Of a stretch of 64,000 bases of DNA, positions 11,814 to 23,114 are shown in pieces. The position numbers were made by a program, and so were the translations under genes. The notes below the pieces were generated by a model that was not told the DNA's origin, made no database searches, and worked only from the letters and a program-made list of their open reading frames with translations. Positions within the stretch are counted from its first letter, which is position 1, and each line of letters begins with the position of its first letter. Origin of the DNA: Ophiocordyceps camponoti-saundersi (nom. inval.) (lineage: Eukaryota; Ascomycota; Sordariomycetes; Hypocreales; Ophiocordycipitaceae); assembly GCA_003339415.1 (NCBI GenBank), contig PDHQ01000004.1, forward strand, positions 246,207 to 310,206, written 5' to 3'.

Positions 11814-13605
11814 CTAGTAACCACTCTGCTCGCGACGTCCGTCGGCGCCACCAGCACCAGCACCAGCTCCGCCTTGGTCATCTCTGTCCGACGAAGCGGC
11901 GGCCGAAGCGGCGGCCTCGCCAATGGCCTTATCATCGCCCCTGAGCTTGGCGAAGTAAGCCTTGATATCCTCCGCGCCGACAGCCTTTCCGCTCTCAGCG
12001 AACTGTTGAAAAAAGGGTTTGAGCTGCTCCTTGAGGTGATTGTACGCCATGACGCCCTCGATAGCGCGGACGCGATCTACGTTTCGGAGGGCGCTCTCTC
12101 CCCGCTCGAGGAGGCTTCCGCTACCGACGGTCGAGCCGCCGCCGTGTTGGGAATCCCCGTCTGCTGAGAGGGGGGGCTCGTACGCTTCCTCTTCCTCCAG
12201 GAGTTGGGGGTGAAGATTCAGGTGGTGGTAACAGTCTCGGCAGTGGCAGAGGCTCTTCTCGCGGAAGTCGGCTCGGAAGAAGAGCGAGAAACGACCTTGC
12301 GGGGCGGCGGGGAGCGTTGAAAGCTTGCAGGGAGGAGGAGAGGGGGGGGAAGAGGCGTCTGTAGCGGGGGGAAGAGGTTCGATGGGTTTGGCTTCAACGC
12401 CCGCGGTGGTGGAGGAAGCCTCGCTTAGCTCTTGAAGGGGCGCATCATTGGCAGTCTCCGTCTCGCTCTTAACGCGCTTCGCATTGATTTCTTCGGAAAG
12501 GTCATCCTCGGCTTTGCGCTTCTCGGACACGGCAGTGACGGGGACCGCTTCTGGGCGATCGAGGAAGACGGCAGGGAGGAATTCTCCGGTGCCGGCGTAC
12601 TGTTTAATCCAGGGATTCGACTCGACGCACTTGTAGCAGAGAAAGCCCTCAAAGTCATCCTCGCCAGGAAAGCCTGGAGGCATAGGCGGGTCTTCATCTT
12701 CATCTTCGTTGTCGTCCTTGGGCTCCTCATCTGCGCCGTGTTGCTCGCCGTCTTCGACAATGGTGGCCAGACCACCTCCACTAACAGCGGGTTTGGGAGG
12801 CTCATCGCGCTTCATCTTTTCGAACCACTTGGGACCCAAACCGACGAGGCATCCAGGATGGTACCAATCCTCGCCACAACCGCCCGTCTCGGGCGTTCCT
12901 AGCCCCAAGCATTGGAACATAGTTCCCCTTTGCTGAAACGGGTCATAGTCGCATTCACAGGCGCAGAAGCGATTGCGGAAGTTCTGATTGTAATGATTGG
13001 CACCGGCTTCTTCCGAGTGCACACCACCCTTGGTCTTGGTCTCTTCGTTGATGCGAAGACTGCAGGGGCTAGTGGAGGGAATCCGAGTCGTGCCGCAATC
13101 GCAAGTGAAGTTTCTCTTGAGGAAGATCTCGACGAGGTTATGCTCGCCGTGGCACTGGACCGAACAGGCGTAGCAGACGCCGGCGGGAGTCCAGTCTTTG
13201 TGATCGGCCGAAGCAGGAGGTGGGTTGCACGTCAGACAGGCGAAGACGTTTTGCCGCAGAGGTCCGAGGATCTTGGTGCAGCTGTCGATGCTCTGTCACC
13301 GTCTGTCAGTCAGGCTTCTTTTCTTTGGAGGGGCACCGCAAGAGAAGACCAAAGGGCGAGAGGAGCATACGTAAGGGAGAGCTTCACGAGCGTCGGCTTC
13401 GAGCAGTTCCTGATCGCGAAGGAAACTAAAAAGTCTTTTGTTAGGAGAGAAGAATCAAGAGTACGGAGAATAAGGAAGAAGCCATTGAGACTTACTCGGC
13501 GGCCGTCTGGGAATCCTCTGACTGCTGAGAGAAGCTGCTGCTCCGGGAGAGCTTGCTGTTGCCATTGACGGCCAGCGGCGGCGTCGTGAGCGGCGCATCG
13601 GACAT
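11814..13605 (-). CDS. UBR7/Mlo2-like protein with UBR box and PHD-like zinc finger
   Basis: Three exons, 13605-13496, 13425-13371 and 13292-11814 (introns 70 and 78 nt, both GT-AG), give 547 residues. After a Ser-rich N-terminus, a UBR-type zinc region runs CTKILGPLRQNVFACLTCNP...GVCYACSVQCHGEHNLVEIF and KRNFTCDCGTTR. A PHD-like module follows: RFCACECDYDP...MFQCLGLGTPETGGCGEDWYHPGCLVGL. The rest is acidic with a helical C-terminal part. The order UBR box then PHD matches human UBR7 and S. pombe Mlo2, proteins linked to ubiquitin ligation and histone metabolism in the nucleus. The gene is divergent from MCM2 and shares its 359-bp promoter with two MluI boxes, so cell-cycle expression is plausible but inferred. 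Confidence 0.88.
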
Positions 13606-13964
13606 GATTGGTATAGCGGGTGTTTTCGAAGAATGGTTTGTATGCAGAGGGTCGAACGAAGAGATGAAGTTGGGCAGGAGAGGAGATGAAGATGGGCTGA
13701 ACATGGTGAGAGAGAGAGGCCAAATCAGATAGAGGGCTTGACGCGTGTGACGAAAGAGGCTTAGCGTGGGCGCGCTGTGGACCCAGCCAATTAACGCGTC
13801 GGCGCGCCTCTGTCCAACAGTCTGATCTCGGTTCCTCTTTTCTTCTCCCCCTTCCCTTTTTTCCTCCCCCTCTATCCTTCTCATCTGAGTCTCAAAAGAA
13901 ACGAAGGATACGAAGAAGAAAGACTCTGCATGCGACAAAGATCTCATCGTCTAAGACTGTCGCG
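13606..13964. promoter_or_regulatory. shared UBR7 / MCM2 divergent promoter with MluI cell-cycle boxes
   Basis: ACGCGT occurs at 13741-13746 and 13794-13799. On the minus strand both extend to ACGCGTNA (ACGCGTCA and ACGCGTTA), the consensus bound by MBF (Mbp1/Swi6 in yeasts), which drives G1/S genes including MCMs. A GGCGCGCC lies immediately next to the second box. The known role of the motif plus its position before MCM2 makes this convincing. Confidence 0.7.
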
Positions 13965-16718
13965 ATGAGGTAAATCGTACCCCTTTGACGACTTCCCCCA
14001 TCTTCATCAGACTGACGACGGCCGTCTTCTTACTACTGCAAAGCTCCCCTCTCCGAGATAACCCGGCCTCGGCCAACCGCGGTCTTCCTCCGCGATCCAA
14101 TCTCAAACGAACTCGCGATGATGGCCCGTCGCCCGCCGGTCTGGGATCGAGTCCCATGCCGTCCTCGCCGCCGGCTCCTTTCAACATGGCTCACGGAGCG
14201 GACGACGACGACGAGATTGAAGAGGAAGCCGAGATTCAAGATGACATCGACGACGTGGATGAGATGGCCGATGATATCGATCTCTTCAGGGAGGGATACG
14301 AAAATGATTACGCAGATCGCGAGGGCGACGCCTATGAAGGCGACGATATCGACGATGAGGGCGATTATAACGCTCTCGATCTTGGTTCTCGTCGTAGACT
14401 CGAGGCTCAACTCAACAGACGTGATAGGGAAGTCGCTCGCCGACAGAGGATCCCAGCTGCGTTCTTACCTGGCGACGACGACGAAGGCGAAGATGAAGGC
14501 GAGTTGGACCCGTCGGCGCAACCCCGTCGTCGACGTCACCACTACGACGAAGACGTAGACGACGCCATGGACGGAGACATCATGGACGAGGAGCTCTCCC
14601 TCGAAGCGCTAGGAGACGTCAAGGCTTCCAACCTGACGGAATGGTTGGCACTCTCGCCCGTGCAAAAGACGATCAAGCGCGAGTTCAAAGCCTTCCTCAC
14701 GTCGTACACGGACGCCAACGGAGAGTCCGTCTACGGCAATCGCATCCGCACGCTGGGCGAGGTCAACGCCGAGTCTCTCGAGGTGTCGTACAACCATCTG
14801 GCCGACAGCAAGGCGATCCTCGCCTACTTCCTTGCCAACGCGCCGGCCGAGATGCTCAAGTTGCTGGACGAGGTCACCATGGACGTCGTCCTCCTTCACT
14901 ATCCCGACTACGAGCTCATCCGGTCCGAGATCCACGTTCGGATCCTAGACCTACCGGTCCATCACACGCTTCGCCAGCTCCGTCAGTCCCATCTCAACTG
15001 TCTGGTTCGCGTCAGCGGAGTCGTCACCCGTCGAACCGGTGTCTTCCCTCAGCTCAAGTACGTCAAGTTCGACTGCGCCAAGTGCGGCGTCACGATGGGA
15101 CCCTTCCAGCAGGAGAACAACGTCGAGGTCAAGGTTTCGTTCTGTCAGAATTGCCAATCGCGAGGGCCGTTTTCCGTCAACTCGGAGAAGACGGTGTACC
15201 GCAACTATCAGAAGCTCACGTTGCAGGAGTCGCCGGGGACGGTGCCGGCAGGCAGGCTTCCTCGTCATCGAGAGGTCATCCTCTTGTGGGATTTGATCGA
15301 CAAGGCTAAGCCGGGTGAGGAGATTGAGGTGACGGGCATCTATCGAAACAACTACGACGCCCAGCTCAACAACCGTAACGGATTCCCCGTCTTCGCCACC
15401 GTCCTGGAGGCGAACAACGTGGTCAAGTCGCACGATCAACTGGCCGGCTTTCGTCTGACGGCCGAAGACGAGCAGGCGATACGGAAATTGTCCCGCGAAG
15501 CAAACATCATCGATCGGCTCGTCCACTCCATCGCACCCAGCATCTACGGCCACGAAGACATCAAGACGGCCGTCGCCCTCTCCCTCTTCGGAGGCGTAGC
15601 CAAGACGACAAAGGGTTCCCATCACGTCCGAGGCGACATCAACGTCCTCCTCCTAGGAGACCCCGGCACGGCAAAGTCGCAGGTGCTAAAGTACGTGGAG
15701 AAGACGGCGCACAGGGCGGTCTTCGCAACGGGTCAGGGGGCCAGCGCCGTCGGTCTCACGGCTAGCGTCCGTCGAGACCCCCTGACGAGCGAGTGGACGC
15801 TGGAGGGCGGTGCTCTCGTGCTGGCCGACAGGGGAACCTGCCTGATCGACGAGTTCGACAAGATGAACGATCAGGACAGGACTTCCATCCACGAGGCCAT
15901 GGAGCAGCAGACCATCTCCATCTCCAAGGCCGGCATCGTCACCACCCTACAAGCCCGATGCGGCATCATCGCGGCCGCCAACCCCCTCGGAGGCCGCTAC
16001 AACTCGACCATCCCCTTCGCCGCCAACGTCCAGCTGACGGAGCCCATCCTTTCTCGTTTCGACATCCTATGCGTCGTGCGCGATACCGTCGAGCCGGCCG
16101 AAGACGAGCGTCTGGCCCGTTTCATCGTAGGCTCTCACGGCCGAAGCCATCCGTTGTCTTCGGCAGAGACTCCCGCCGCCGCGGACTCGATGGAGGTGGA
16201 GCATTCTTCCGTCCTCCCGGCCGGAGAGCCCGGTCGACAACAGCCTGCCGAGATCCCCCAGGCGCTGCTGCGCAAGTACATTCTCTTTGCCCGCGAACGG
16301 TGCAATCCGAAGCTATACCACATGGACGAGGACAAAGTAGCGCGCCTCTTTGCCGACATGCGTCGAGAGTCGTTGGCAACGGGTGCCTATCCCATTACCG
16401 TGAGTTTTTTTTCTTCTCCCCTTCCCCTTAACCCAGAAGGATGGAAAACTAGAGAGAGAATCTATATTCACACACATCCAGGTCCGTCACCTCGAAGCCA
16501 TCATCCGCATCAGCGAAGCCTTCTGCCGAATGCGTCTATCCGAATACTGCTCATCCCAAGACATCGACCGGGCCATCGCCGTCACAGTCGACAGCTTCAT
16601 CGGCAGTCAAAAGGTCAGTTGCAAGAAGGCTCTCTCCCGCGCCTTTGCCAAGTACACGCTTGCTCGGCCGTCGAGCACGTCGACTACGCGTCAGAGGGGG
16701 GGGAGATCTCGACAGTAG
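13965..16718 (+). CDS. MCM2: DNA replication licensing factor MCM2
   Basis: Three coding exons, 13965-13969 (only ATGAG), 14044-16399 and 16482-16718, give 865 residues, close to yeast Mcm2. The first intron (13970-14043) is needed because joining ATGAG to C restores the typical MSSP start. Order: acidic N-terminal tail, OB-fold region with a Cys4 zinc motif (CAKC...CQNC), then the AAA+ core with Walker A GDPGTAKS, the MCM2 signature VGLTASVRRDP, Walker B LIDEFDKM and arginine finger SRFD. After a Ser/Glu-rich linker comes the C-terminal helical domain split by intron 2. It is one subunit of the hexameric replicative helicase loaded at origins in the nucleus. Regulation by MBF is suggested by the promoter boxes. 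Confidence 0.97.
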
Positions 16719-18509
16719 TCCGTTTGTTGCTGTCTTTTTTTGTATCTGATGGGGCAGGGTCTGTTTTTTTTTTCGTTCGGTTTGGCGAGTTGCTCGCTTG
16801 GTCGTCTGCTATTCCTGTCGGGTCGTTGACGACGTCTATGTGTGTATGTATATACCAGGGATCGGTAAGGAGCATAGTCTGTGAATTAGAAAAGGGGGTG
16901 AAATCCTCATCTGTTATGTGTCTTCGGATACGTCTCTACACCTAAACATCGTGAAGAAGATGCTTCCTAGCTGGCACATACCCGTAGATCCTAGGCTCGT
17001 GTCAGGTAAATCATCACCATCACAGTACGGAGTATATGCGGGAAAAAACACCCCCATCTCCGTCGTCTTCGTCAAACAAGAGACCAAAACGAGGCGCAAA
17101 CAGTTCAGTTCCCCCCCTTGCCCAACCCCCTACATACAACGAAACTAATCCCTTACGCATGGCTTTGAAGCTTTCATCGCCTTGACGCCAGGCCAAGCCT
17201 TGCATTTCGAATTACTAAAGTGAAGCCTCCCCCCCCCCCCCCCCTCTTTTCTCACCTCCCCATACTCGGTCATCATCGTACGCACAAACATGTTTCCAAC
17301 ACCGCAAAGCAATGGCCCACGGATAAGCACCATGCAAGACATCGAAGGGATGGTGCGGGCTCAATCACACATCACATCTCACGTTCACGAAAACTCATGC
17401 AATCCCACTCTTCAGCATAACAACAACTGCTGGTCATGTACTGTACAACTCTTCCCGATCCATCATATCCGCATCTGCTTCCCTCTCACTGTTCTCTCTC
17501 CCGAGGTAAAGGGACGAGAGGAGAAGACGAAGAAACAGAGAAAGAGAGGGAAAAAAAAAGAAAAGAAATATAAGAAGAAAACTCGACCTCTTCCAGTATT
17601 CCGAGCCAAGCTGCCTGTAGCTTTCCATCCGCGTCTCCCCTTTTTTTTCTCTTCGCCTTTGCCTTGCTTGCAACGCCCGCGGCCCGCTTCAACCCGGTCC
17701 GCCGCTGCCGAGAGCCGGTCATGGGAAAAATAGAGGCTCCCGGTAGAAACGAGGCGAAGGGTTGACGGCCTTGACGCCCACGGCACCGCCTCCTCCAGCT
17801 CAACACAACAACACACAGCCTCGCGGGGTATATCCATCGTCGGTGCCATATTGGATCTCTCTTTTTCGTCGTCAAGAGCCAGTTGACAGTGTCTGTCGGT
17901 CGTTTCAGTTGCAGTCGCTAGTCCGCGGTCATCCAAAAGTCGTCTCGATGAAAGGAGTAAATTGCAGAGGGGTCGTGACCCGCTGCGTCAGCCGGCCATA
18001 AACGAGCGTCTGCTACGGGCCTGTTTCCCCGGCAGTAGGGAAGAACGCAGCCCACGGACGTATTGATGAAGCTCTCCATCTTCCCGTTGTTGTGACTTCT
18101 TCAGAGAGTCGTGGGTCAAAGGAAGCATCGCCGCCGTTGCTTTTTTCATCTTTTGTGTCCTTCCTGAAAAGTCTGTCAGGGTTCACGCGAGAGGAATGAA
18201 TGAAACATGGGATAGGTTAAGAGATATCCGGTGACGCCATATAATCCATGTTTGTTTTTTTGTGAATTTGGTTGGTTCGAAGGGAAAGGGGTAAAATGCA
18301 GCGGGCCATGCGTTGCGAAATGATAGACCTCGATCAAGAATGACAGGCACTTGCGTCGCGAGGAGTTGAAAGACGTCAGCGCAGAAGACGAGTAATGTGA
18401 TGAGAGAAATGGGACAAATAATAACGAGGTAAAATCAAGAGAAGGAACAGAACAAGTCCTTCAGGCAATAACTTTCGAATAATAACAGAAGCCTCGTTGG
18501 AGAGCTTGG
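16719..18509. other. convergent intergenic region, MCM2 / GIS2
   Basis: About 1.8 kb between two 3' ends. It has T runs, a C16 run at 17229-17244 and a purine-rich stretch near 17510-17580. Open frames here are low complexity and show no family motif; both 3' UTRs probably lie here. Confidence 0.5.
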
Positions 18510-19303
18510 TTATGCCACGGGGGCGATGGGAGGTACAGGGGCGGGGGCGGCGGGAACGGCTCCCATATCGACCTCGGCCGGCATCTCGCCGTTGACGTTC
18601 TTCTGCGGACAGTCCCGGGAAATATGACCGGCTTCGCCGCACTGGTAGCACGTCTTGCCGACAGCGTTCAACGGGCCGCCGTTGGGTGCAGTGCAGTCGC
18701 GGGAGATGTGGCCCAGCTTTCCGCAAGCGTAGCACTTCATGGCCTGGGCCTGACAATCGCGGGCGAAGTGATTGGGGCCGCCGCACTTGTAGCAGGTCGC
18801 CGGACGGGGACCGCCGGTGTAGGCGCCGCGGTTGAAGGCTGGAGCGTATCCGCCTCGGGCAACCATGGGGGCGCCGCGACCCAGGGCACCGACGGGGGTA
18901 GGGCACATGCGCTAGAGAAGCGAGGGGCTGTCAGCCAACCGAGGAAGAGAAGTAAGAGGGAACCATGAGCAACGTACGGCGAGGTGACCGGGTTGGCCGC
19001 AATTATAGCAGCGGCCGCTGGTCGGATTCCCAGTCAGACGAAGCGTCGGGCAATCAGCCTGGACGTGACCCAGGCCCTGGCAGTGGTAGCACTGCTTGGC
19101 TTCGGTGGTGCGAGGCAGCGGACAGCCGTTTGACTCGTGGCCAGGTTGCTTGCCTGTGCGGACCAAGGTCAGCCGGTATCTAGGGCGTCGTTGGGTCGGG
19201 GAAACTTGCAGTTATAGCAGAGGCGCTCAGCCGAAGAGCAGACCTCGGCATAGTGGCCGACATTACCGCACTTGTAACAGGCACGACGAGATAGAGACGA
19301 CAT
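18510..19303 (-). CDS. GIS2: CNBP/Gis2-type protein with seven CCHC zinc knuckles
   Basis: Three exons, 19303-19210, 19153-18978 and 18911-18510, give 223 residues. Seven CCHC knuckles (C-x2-C-x4-H-x4-C) are visible: CYKCGNVGHYAEVC, CYNCKQPGHESNGC, CYHCQGLGHVQADC, CYNCGQPGHLARMC, CYKCGGPNHFARDC, CYACGKLGHISRDC and CYQCGEAGHISRDC. Seven is the number in yeast Gis2 and human CNBP, cytoplasmic proteins that bind G-rich and mRNA sequences and associate with translation. A Gly/Arg linker (residues about 105 to 130) separates knuckles 4 and 5, and the tail is Pro/Ala-rich. Intron 1 starts with GC (AACT/GCAAGT) and lies inside knuckle 2; intron 2 lies inside knuckle 4. No GT donor gives a readable second knuckle, so the GC-AG intron is required. 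Confidence 0.95.
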
Positions 19304-20523
19304 TGCGTGACGGAACCTAGCTGCAGCAGGAGAAAGAGACTGGTCAGTCAAAAAAAATTCCTCGACGGCAAAGAATGGGACGAATGTTGTGCGACGTCGA
19401 GAATATCAAACCCTCGCACACGGTTCGCGCGGCTGCAGCCAAAATAGAGGTCGCAGATGGTCGTCTTCAAGCGCGCAAAGCTGGATATCGTGCCTCGTCG
19501 GTGGCGTTTGGAGATCGGGGTGGCGCGTCGCAGGCGATTCGTCGAGGGGAAATTAAAGAAAGAGGTACACGTACTTGGTAAGTGTCGTCATACACCGAGA
19601 AGCGACAGGTGATAGTCGGCGAGTAGAAGGGTGAGAGGAGATGGGAAAGGGTTTAGGGAAAGACAGAGAAGAGAAGAGGCGAGAAGTCGTCCAAGGGGGC
19701 GATGGGGGAGGAGGGGGGGGGGGGGGAGGAGGAGGAGGAGGAGGTTGTTTCTCGGAGCCGGAGGAAGGTGGAATTATCCGTTGAAAGAAGAAAAGGGGAA
19801 AACAGAATTATAGTTTGTCGACGTCGGGCTTCCACCAACGAGCCGAAGCGATAGCGGACGAAGTCGCTTCGAGAAGAAGATCAAGGGTGGATGAAGAAGA
19901 GGAGGATGAATATTTTGGTAGAAAATTTTTATCCCTCCCTTTCGCGACAGAAGAGCACACAGGGAAGAGGGTGGTAAGTTCGTACTGTGTGGCCTGCGCG
20001 TGCGCTGGGAAAGACCCCGTGATCTGGATGTGGGGTGACTCGGGTGAGAGAATAGGGGGTCCCATTGTGTGTCAGTCAGTGTGTTAGTGGTAGCACAGGG
20101 CCAGTGCCATCCATTGATTGGTGGTAGAGTCGGAGACAGAGGTTGAGATAGAGAGAGCGAGAGAGCCTGTAATCCCTGGGTACCAGGGGCGCTACCTTGG
20201 ATACCCAGCGGGTACCTGCGTCATCCCGCTAGACTCTACCCGCGAAGCTCGTTCACTGCGCGTACCGCGATCGCTACCACTATCAGATCAGTCATGATCA
20301 TGGGCTTCATGACACCCAATTCTCCAGCACTCAACGACGTCGTGAGGCTGCATTTGCGTCCGAAACCATACCCAGGCAATGGCATAATGACTCAATTTCC
20401 TCTTCCCTTTTCTTTCCCCCTTCTCTTCTGTTACCCTGTGCTTTCTTCTAACCAAATATGCTATGCAATGCGATGCAGAACCAGGGTAAGAATGAAAAAA
20501 ATGTCACGCCAACGCCGTCATCT
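19304..20523. other. GIS2 promoter and upstream region
   Basis: About 1.2 kb between the GIS2 start and the 3' end of the next gene. It holds a G/GA-rich stretch at 19700-19745 and an inverted repeat CCCTGG-GTA-CCAGGG near 20175. A 5' UTR intron for GIS2 is possible (CTGCTGCAG just upstream of the ATG) but unproven. No gene seen. Confidence 0.45.
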
Positions 20524-21688
20524 TCACCTCGACAAACTGCTTCGCTCGCGGCCCGCACTGCTGTCGATACGGTGCACTTCAATCGACGGCGGAGCTATTG
20601 AACGTGGTTGCGCTTCCAACACGTAATCAACTCCGTTCTCCGAAGCATACGACGGCGGACGCGGCCCCATATCCTGCTCCGCCTCTTCTGTGCTTTCCTC
20701 GTTGCGCTGCCAAAACAGCCGGTTCGGATCGACCCTCTGCCACAGTCTCCGTCAGCTTGAAAGCTCTTGAAAGTGCTAGAGAAGGACATCAAAATTTCGA
20801 GAGGGAAGAAAACTCACCACCGTCTCCAGCCAGCGTCCATAAGCCGGAGGCTTCGACGTCGCCGCCTCGCCCCGGATGCCTACCGCCTCCTCGTCCTGTG
20901 CCAACACCACGGGGATGGGCTTGGGCGGAACGAGGTACTGATGCGCAAGATCCGGAACGAGGGCCCGTCGTCCGTCTATACGCTCGGGTCGATTGATGAG
21001 CAGCCATAGCCGTATCAGGCAGAAGCAGAAGAAGATGCCCGCTGCCAGGATGATGAGAATGACAATTATAGTCAACTCGCTCTGGCGGATGCTGTTTGAC
21101 ACGCTGAGACCGACATCTGCACCCCTCACTGTTAGCCGAGTACATCCCATCTTCCCCCATAGTCATCAGGGGACGAGACGTACAGACTCCCAATACGACG
21201 ATGAAGACGATGCCAGAGACGACGCATGACGCAATCTGCGATCGAACCCGCCGCGACTTCGTTGTAGGTATGCAGAAGCAAAAGCGCTCCCTGAAATCTT
21301 CTTGTTGTGTCCGATTTGTTCTTGTACGGTCGAGTGCGCCGCCGCTGCTGCTGGCCGTCGGGGCCTCCTCTGGAGCGTCGACGACCCTCATCCGCATCGG
21401 TGCCGAGACTTCGTAAGGGACTCTCTCCAGTGGTATGGCTACACGCCCTGGAGACGACGGCATGGGCACCGTCGAGTGAGACCGGTTGGGAGGCGTCGGG
21501 CCCGCCGCTGGTGGCTTGCGTCTGTCATCGCCGTGCCTTGTGAGGCCAAATGATTGCGCCAGGTTGCCCAGACGGGCAACGATTCCAAGACCTGATCGCC
21601 CGGTCCTAGAGTCTGTCGTCGTCTCGTTGGCGGCTCGAGCCTCTCGGGCCGCTCTCATCAAGTCGACGCTGCGAGGGCCGGATGCCAT
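20524..21688 (-). CDS. conserved fungal membrane protein, two predicted helices
   Basis: Three exons, 21688-21184, 21116-20818 and 20736-20524 (introns 67 and 81 nt), give 338 residues. The N-terminal 130 residues are basic and disordered. RERFCFCIPTTKSRRVRSQ then leads into two hydrophobic helices, about SCVVSGIVFIVVLGVYVGLSV and LTIIVILIILAAGIFFCFCLI, separated by a short polar loop. The rest is soluble and Pro-rich (VVLAQDEEAVGI, KPPAYGRW, RVDPNRLFWQRNE). The two close helices predict both ends on the same side, probably cytosolic given the Arg/Lys flank. I recognise this as a conserved Pezizomycotina family without known function. Splicing is well supported because each junction restores conserved-looking sequence. 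Confidence 0.8.
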
Positions 21689-23114
21689 GTCCGCCCTTGA
21701 TCCTTGATGAAGACTGGATGAGAAGAACGAATGTCACCCGAGATCTGGGGTCGTGGGACAAAAACTCCAAGGAAGAGCTTGTTAACAACCCGCCTCCCTC
21801 CACCCTCCTCCTCCGCCGCCGCCTCCTCCTCCTTCCCCCCCCCCCTTCTTCCCTCCCGTGTTGCCTCCACCCCGTTTGCCGGTGACGGTCAGGACCCTCC
21901 TGCCAAAGGCGGATGCGAGCAGCTTCTGACGAACGAATGATGAAAGGGAAAAAAAGGATAAACTAGATCGAGATGAGCAAGCCCGTAGATCCGAAGCTTA
22001 GGGCCAACGATTAATCGGGGTCGTTTCCTCTCGGCCGAGTCGGCTGGTAGATCCGATTGAGGCGAATTGAACAATGGCCAAGGCTCCGATGATTGATGAT
22101 AGATTCAGGGCGTGAAGAGACGAGTCAAGTGGCCTCTAGTCGCTCTGTCCCCTGGGTGATATGTAGAGAGGTAGATAGGCAGGCAGTTATGGTAGCCTCC
22201 CCGGACTTCCCGTACGAACTTTCTTACCTTCAACTCGACCGATGAGCGGACTCCTCGGTCTGAGCACGGCCTTCCATTTTGCTTTACTCCTCCCAGACCC
22301 TCCACCCCTTCTGACAAACACAGGCTTCGGACCATGCTTCAATCCCACCCGGAGCCGCAACTGGCAGACAAAGCCGACCCCTGGCAGCGGCCGACTACCT
22401 GGGTAAGTAGGTATGTACAGGTAGGTAGACAGGGATAGGGACTTACCCTGGTAGGAAGGCAGCCAGTCTCTTGTCCTGTGACGCCAGGCAAAAAGGGCGG
22501 CGCCTGTTTTCTCGTAGCCCAATGGCTCTCCATCTGCGGCCCGGCTGGCGCTAATTCAGTACCTCCGCAAACCCGCCCTGTCTCAACGGCCGACGAAAGT
22601 CCGTCAGCCGCCCAAAAGGCAAAACAAGGGGTCGATCTCCCCTCTTGTGGCGTGTCTCGTCGAGGCTCTAGACGCGCACCGGCTGTTTTCAAATCACGAC
22701 CAAGATAAAGGTGAAATGGCGCTGCCGATCACTCGACTTCAATTGGTATCTCGTCATCGCCGTCGGGACCGGTACAGAATATGCAAATGTGTGGCAGCAT
22801 TCCCCTCTTTCAACAATCAACGTCTGTTGCCCAACCGCGGAAGTCCGCCTTCATTCTCCCATACTTTGTCCTCGTTCCCCACTCGATTGACGTCGGCCAG
22901 GGATGGCCCTAGCTATCACCGTGGGACTTTTCCCGTCTCTAGTTGTCCGTTAGCGCGTCGCACATGCCGGCTGACCTCCCATCCAAGCTCACACTTGCTC
23001 TTATGGTCCCAAGTCCATCATCGTTACCGCCTCCTATGTGCGTGCCCTGAGCTTCATTTCAACTCTCCTAGCAATATCGTACGATCTGAAGACGCCGAGA
23101 GCACTAGAAGTTCG
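21689..23114. other. intergenic region
   Basis: About 1.4 kb between the membrane-protein start and the 3' end of the WD40 gene. It contains TAGGTA/GTAGGTAGAC-type motifs at 22397-22431 and a C-rich leader near 21800-21850. No gene seen. Confidence 0.45.

Noticed and set aside
17434..17936. Several overlapping frames between MCM2 and GIS2
   Set aside because: Lys/Arg/Phe low-complexity strings from purine/pyrimidine runs; no domain.
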